A DNA stretch of 64,000 nucleotides from Desulfovibrio sp. TomC. GTDB lineage: Bacteria; Desulfobacterota; Desulfovibrionia; Desulfovibrionales; Desulfovibrionaceae. The stretch covers positions 62,001-126,000 of the forward strand of contig NZ_JSEH01000003.1 in assembly GCF_000801335.2 (NCBI RefSeq), read 5' to 3'. Made by a program: the position numbers and the translations under genes. The notes beneath the pieces were generated by a model. The model was not told where the DNA came from and made no database searches. It was given only the letters and a program-made list of their open reading frames with translations. Shown here in pieces: positions 61,006 to 64,000 of this stretch (the first letter of the stretch is position 1; every line of letters begins with the position of its first letter).

Positions 61006-63634
61006 AGGGCTGTTGCTCGTCGCGTGCCTGGTTATGGCCGCCGGACAGGCCCTGGCCCAATCCGGCAAAGTGCTGGTAGTGCCTTTTGAGATCAATGCGG
61101 CCGACGCCTTGCATTCCGTCCAGGGAAGCCTGCCCCAGATCCTGGCCGACAAACTCAAGGCCGCCGGGGTCGCGGCCCAGGCCGAACCCGGCAAAACGGC
61201 GCCCAATGCCGCAGCCGCCCGCAAGCTCGCTTCGGCGGCCCGGGCCGAGTATGTCGTTTTTGGCAGTATTTCCAAGGTTGGCGAAGGGTTGAGCCTCGAT
61301 GCCCGGGTGGCCAAGGTGGCCGGGGGCGAAGCCCAGGCCGTTTTTGCCTCGGCCCCGAACGTCATGGGACTCGACGCCGCCGCCGCCGATCTGGCCGGCA
61401 AGATCCGTCCCCTGGTGGCCGTGGCCGCTGCCGGCGGCGGTTCCGACCGTATTGTCGAAGTCGATGTCGAGGGCAACTCGATCCTCGACAAGGAAGTGGT
61501 CATTTTAAAGATCAAAAGCCAGGTCAACCAGAGCTATGATCCCAAGGCCGTCAACGACGACGTCAAGAAACTCTTCGAAATGGGGTACTTTGACGATGTC
61601 CAGGTGCGCCTGGACAACGTCCCCGGCGGCAAGCGCCTGACCTTCGTGGTCAAGGAAAAACCGCGCATTCAGGCCATCGGCGTCATCGGCAACGGCGACG
61701 TCAAGAAAGATGACATCCTTGAAGCCATGAGCACCAAGACCGGCGGCGTCTTAAACCTCAAGGTGCTGGCCGACGATCTGGGCAAGATCCGCGAACTCTA
61801 CAGCAAGAAAGGCTACTACAAAACGGAAGTCACCTACGAGTTGGAGCAGACCGATGCCCGCATCGCCCGCCTCAACATCGTCATCAAAGAGCCCAAAAAG
61901 CTCTATATCAAAGAAGTCAAAATCGAAGGGGCCAAGCAGATCCCGGAAAGCGATCTGAGCGGCGAGCTGGCCACTTCCACCCGGCACTTCTGGTCCTGGG
62001 TTACCGGCACGGGCGTGCTCAAGGAAGAAATGCTCGAGCGCGACGCCGCCGCCCTGGAAGCCTACTACGCCAACCGCGGCTTTGTTGACGCCAAGGTCGG
62101 CCAGCCCGAAGTCATCTACGGCGACGACGGCATCACCGTCATCTTCCGGGTTGAGGAAGGCGACCGCTACAAGGTCGGCACCGTCTCCTTTACCGGCGAC
62201 CTGCTCTACGACCAGCCCAAATTGATGGACCGGATCAAGCTCGACGAATTGGCCGCTACCGGCGAATACTTCAACCGGTCGGTGGTTCGCGACGACTTGA
62301 ACTCCCTGGCCGAACTCTATGCCGACGACGGTTACGCCTTTGCCGAGGCCGACGTCGACATGCAAAAGCATCCCGACACCAAGACCATCGACGTGGGCTA
62401 CACCATCACCAAGGGCCGCAAGGTCTATGTGCGCCGCGTCACCATCGAGGGCAACGACAAGACCCGCGACAACGTCATCCGTCGCGAAGTCAAGCTGGCC
62501 GACGGCGACTTGTTCTCCGGCTCCAAGCTGCGCCGCTCCAACGAGCGTCTGGACAAGCTTGAGTACTTCGAGAAGCTCGACATCGAGACCGTGCCCACCG
62601 ACAACCCCGGCGAAGTCGACATCAAGGTCAAGGTCAAGGACAAGAACACCGGCTCCATCAGCCTCGGCGCCGGCTACTCGACCTCAGACAGCGTGTTCTT
62701 CGGCGGTTCGGTCGAAGAGAAGAACCTCTTTGGCAAGGGCTACCACGCCAAGTTCCAGGGCATGTTCAGCGGCAAGTCCAGCCGCGGCATCCTGTCGTTC
62801 ACCAACCCGCACGTCTACGACTCCAAACTGTCCGCGGGCGTGGACATCTATCAGGTCTACCGGGCCTACGACGACTTCAAGAAATCCACGACCGGCGCCA
62901 AGGCCCGCTTCGCCTACCCGCTTGGCGAGTACACGATTCTGTCCTGGGATTACCGCCTGGATCACTACCACATCTATCACACCAACCCCTATGCCTCGAG
63001 CGTGATCACCCAGTCTGCGGGCTGGCACTGGACGAGTTCGGTCTACGCCGAAATCGACCGCGACACCGTGGACAGCGCCACCAAACCGACCAAGGGCACC
63101 AAGAACACCCTGGGCTTCGAATACGCCGGCGGCGTGGTCGGCGGGGATGACGCCTACGTCAAGCCCATGTTCACCTCGAACATCTTCTACCCCCTGCCCT
63201 TTGACAGCGTCTTCCACTGGCGCGGTCAGGCCGGAACCCTGTTCCCGAACTTTGGCGGCGACATTCCGGTGTACGAGCGCTTCTACCTCGGCGGCATCAA
63301 CAACGTCCGCGGCTATGAACTCGACAAGATTTCACCCCGCGACCCCTGGACCCATGAGCGTATCGGCGGCAAGGCCGAGTTCTTCACCAACTTTGAAACC
63401 ATCTTCCCCATCAGCAAGTCCAACGGCCTGTACGGCGTTGCCTTCTTTGACGCCGGTAATTCCTGGATGGATGTCTCCGACGTCGACTTCGACCTGTACA
63501 AGGGCGTGGGCGCTGGCGTCCGCTGGTACTCGCCCCTGGGCCTTATCCGGGTGGAATACGGTTACGGTCTCGACGCTTCCAAGCATAACATGCAGCCGTC
63601 GCAGATCGGTTTCTCCATGGGGCAGACCTTCTAA
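60977..63634 (+). CDS. bamA: Outer membrane protein assembly factor BamA, with extra N-terminal domain
   Basis: 885 residues from the ATG at 60977 (GTGGAG six bases upstream). Signal peptide to about residue 28 (GQALAQ). Residues about 30-155 are an additional domain not found in E. coli BamA (KVLVVPFEIN, a TolB/FlgT-like alpha-beta unit). POTRA repeats start with IVEVDVEGNSILD near 160. The C-terminal barrel contains GGINNVRGYELDKISP (the VRGF/Y motif of the Omp85 L6 loop) and ends in phenylalanine (SMGQTF). It inserts beta-barrel proteins into the outer membrane. The stop is followed by a hairpin and then the ompH-like gene. Confidence 0.95.
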   Translation: MRGMKKFGLKGLLLVACLVMAAGQALAQSGKVLVVPFEINAADALHSVQGSLPQILADKLKAAGVAAQAEPGKTAPNAAAARKLASAARAEYVVFGSISKVGEGLSLDARVAKVAGGEAQAVFASAPNVMGLDAAAADLAGKIRPLVAVAAAGGGSDRIVEVDVEGNSILDKEVVILKIKSQVNQSYDPKAVNDDVKKLFEMGYFDDVQVRLDNVPGGKRLTFVVKEKPRIQAIGVIGNGDVKKDDILEAMSTKTGGVLNLKVLADDLGKIRELYSKKGYYKTEVTYELEQTDARIARLNIVIKEPKKLYIKEVKIEGAKQIPESDLSGELATSTRHFWSWVTGTGVLKEEMLERDAAALEAYYANRGFVDAKVGQPEVIYGDDGITVIFRVEEGDRYKVGTVSFTGDLLYDQPKLMDRIKLDELAATGEYFNRSVVRDDLNSLAELYADDGYAFAEADVDMQKHPDTKTIDVGYTITKGRKVYVRRVTIEGNDKTRDNVIRREVKLADGDLFSGSKLRRSNERLDKLEYFEKLDIETVPTDNPGEVDIKVKVKDKNTGSISLGAGYSTSDSVFFGGSVEEKNLFGKGYHAKFQGMFSGKSSRGILSFTNPHVYDSKLSAGVDIYQVYRAYDDFKKSTTGAKARFAYPLGEYTILSWDYRLDHYHIYHTNPYASSVITQSAGWHWTSSVYAEIDRDTVDSATKPTKGTKNTLGFEYAGGVVGGDDAYVKPMFTSNIFYPLPFDSVFHWRGQAGTLFPNFGGDIPVYERFYLGGINNVRGYELDKISPRDPWTHERIGGKAEFFTNFETIFPISKSNGLYGVAFFDAGNSWMDVSDVDFDLYKGVGAGVRWYSPLGLIRVEYGYGLDASKHNMQPSQIGFSMGQTF

Positions 63635-63698
63635 CACCGCCTGATTCCGCGGGACATCCCACGGTTGGGCGGGCGGTCGGTTAGCCACGAAATGACAC

Positions 63699-63718
63699 CG
63701 GGGGGCGCGAGCCCCCCG
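63699..63718 (+). terminator. GC hairpin between bamA and the ompH-like gene
   Basis: CGGGGGGC and GCCCCCCG form a perfect 8-bp stem with a GCGA loop. AAAA follows, not a T-run, so it is more likely an mRNA-processing or attenuation hairpin inside the operon than a terminator. Confidence 0.4.
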
Positions 63719-63747
63719 AAAACATGGAATCAGCAAGGAGCTACATA

Positions 63748-64000
63748 ATGGGCGTTCTGTTTCGGATCCTGATCGTTATGGCCGTGTTGGCTGTGCCCAT
63801 GGCGGCGCAGGCCCAGGGAAAGATCGGCATCATCAATCTTGATGACGCCATGTCCAATTCCAGTGCCGGCAAGTCCGCGTTGGGAGGCCTCAAGTCCAGG
63901 TTTGAATCCCGCGAAAAGGCTCTGGCCGCCCAGGGCGACGACCTGAAGAAAATGCAGGACGAGCTGCAGAAAAAAAGCGTGGCCCTGTCCCAGGATGCCA
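63748..64000 (+). CDS. OmpH/Skp-family periplasmic chaperone, partial
   Basis: The ATG at 63748 follows AAGGAG. The first 84 codons are in the window: a signal peptide (hydrophobic run ending PMAAQAQ), then GKIGIINLDDAM and a charged helical region rich in Lys, Glu, Gln and Leu (SREKALAAQGDDLKKMQDEL), the start of the coiled-coil tentacles of Skp. It carries unfolded outer membrane proteins to BamA. The bamA-ompH order is common in Proteobacteria. The frame continues past the window. Confidence 0.9.
   Translation, partial: MGVLFRILIVMAVLAVPMAAQAQGKIGIINLDDAMSNSSAGKSALGGLKSRFESREKALAAQGDDLKKMQDELQKKSVALSQDA

Overview
The window is about 64 kb of high-GC bacterial chromosome. Gene content and layout suggest a free-living Gram-negative sulfate reducer of the Desulfovibrionaceae, perhaps Solidesulfovibrio/Desulfovibrio-like. 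The reasons are a lolC/E-lolD-bamA-ompH envelope block behind lysS, a DUF134 regulator next to a DUF5320 protein, a cytoplasmic Mo-bisPGD/Fe-S oxidoreductase, many two-component and c-di-GMP proteins and a sigma-54 activator. The assignment rests on gene families, not on a marker gene.

Layout. 1-5.8 kb: a partial PLP Cys/Met enzyme (minus), alkaline phosphatase PhoA behind a possible Pho box, a YibE/F membrane protein, a small membrane protein and a lytic transglycosylase. 5.8-11.7 kb: a molybdenum enzyme locus with an FmdE/molybdopterin-binding fusion, a MarR regulator, a Mo-bisPGD oxidoreductase and, divergently, two ferredoxin-like electron-transfer subunits. 11.7-13.3 kb: a RelE/HigB-like toxin-antitoxin pair beside an AT-rich orphan membrane gene. 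13.4-18.3 kb: a FemAB-like acyltransferase, a methyltransferase, a STAS protein, a GGDEF cyclase and an iron alcohol dehydrogenase. 18.7-23.4 kb: a marR-emrA-emrB efflux operon divergent from an Nramp metal transporter. 23.4-31.0 kb: a small secreted protein, a methyltransferase, a secreted zinc metalloprotease, a chemoreceptor, and upp-uraA for uracil salvage.

31.0-44.9 kb is the most unusual part. A textbook sigma-54 promoter drives a free-standing 33-codon ORF closed by a strong terminator. It is followed by a beta-helix/deacetylase protein and a tight five-gene operon: PilZ-glycosyltransferase 2, degenerate NodB protein, 1621-residue TPR/NodB-like/beta-barrel protein, GH18-like lipoprotein, and NodB deacetylase. 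Together these look like a complete c-di-GMP-responsive, synthase-dependent exopolysaccharide export system. It resembles Pga, Bcs and alginate systems in logic but not in domain arrangement.

45-49 kb: a PAS sigma-54 activator, a glycosyltransferase-like protein, a DsrE-like protein, and the DUF134/DUF5320 pair behind two copies of a palindromic operator. 49.4-56.3 kb: a giant hybrid histidine kinase, an HD-GYP response regulator and a receiver-kinase, in one overlapping operon. 56.5-57.3 kb: a Ros/MucR zinc-finger regulator and tRNA-Asn. 57.5-64 kb: lysS, lolC/E, lolD, bamA and the start of an ompH/skp-like gene.

A GGDEF cyclase, an HD-GYP phosphodiesterase and a PilZ synthase all lie in the window, so c-di-GMP control of polysaccharide output is a coherent theme.
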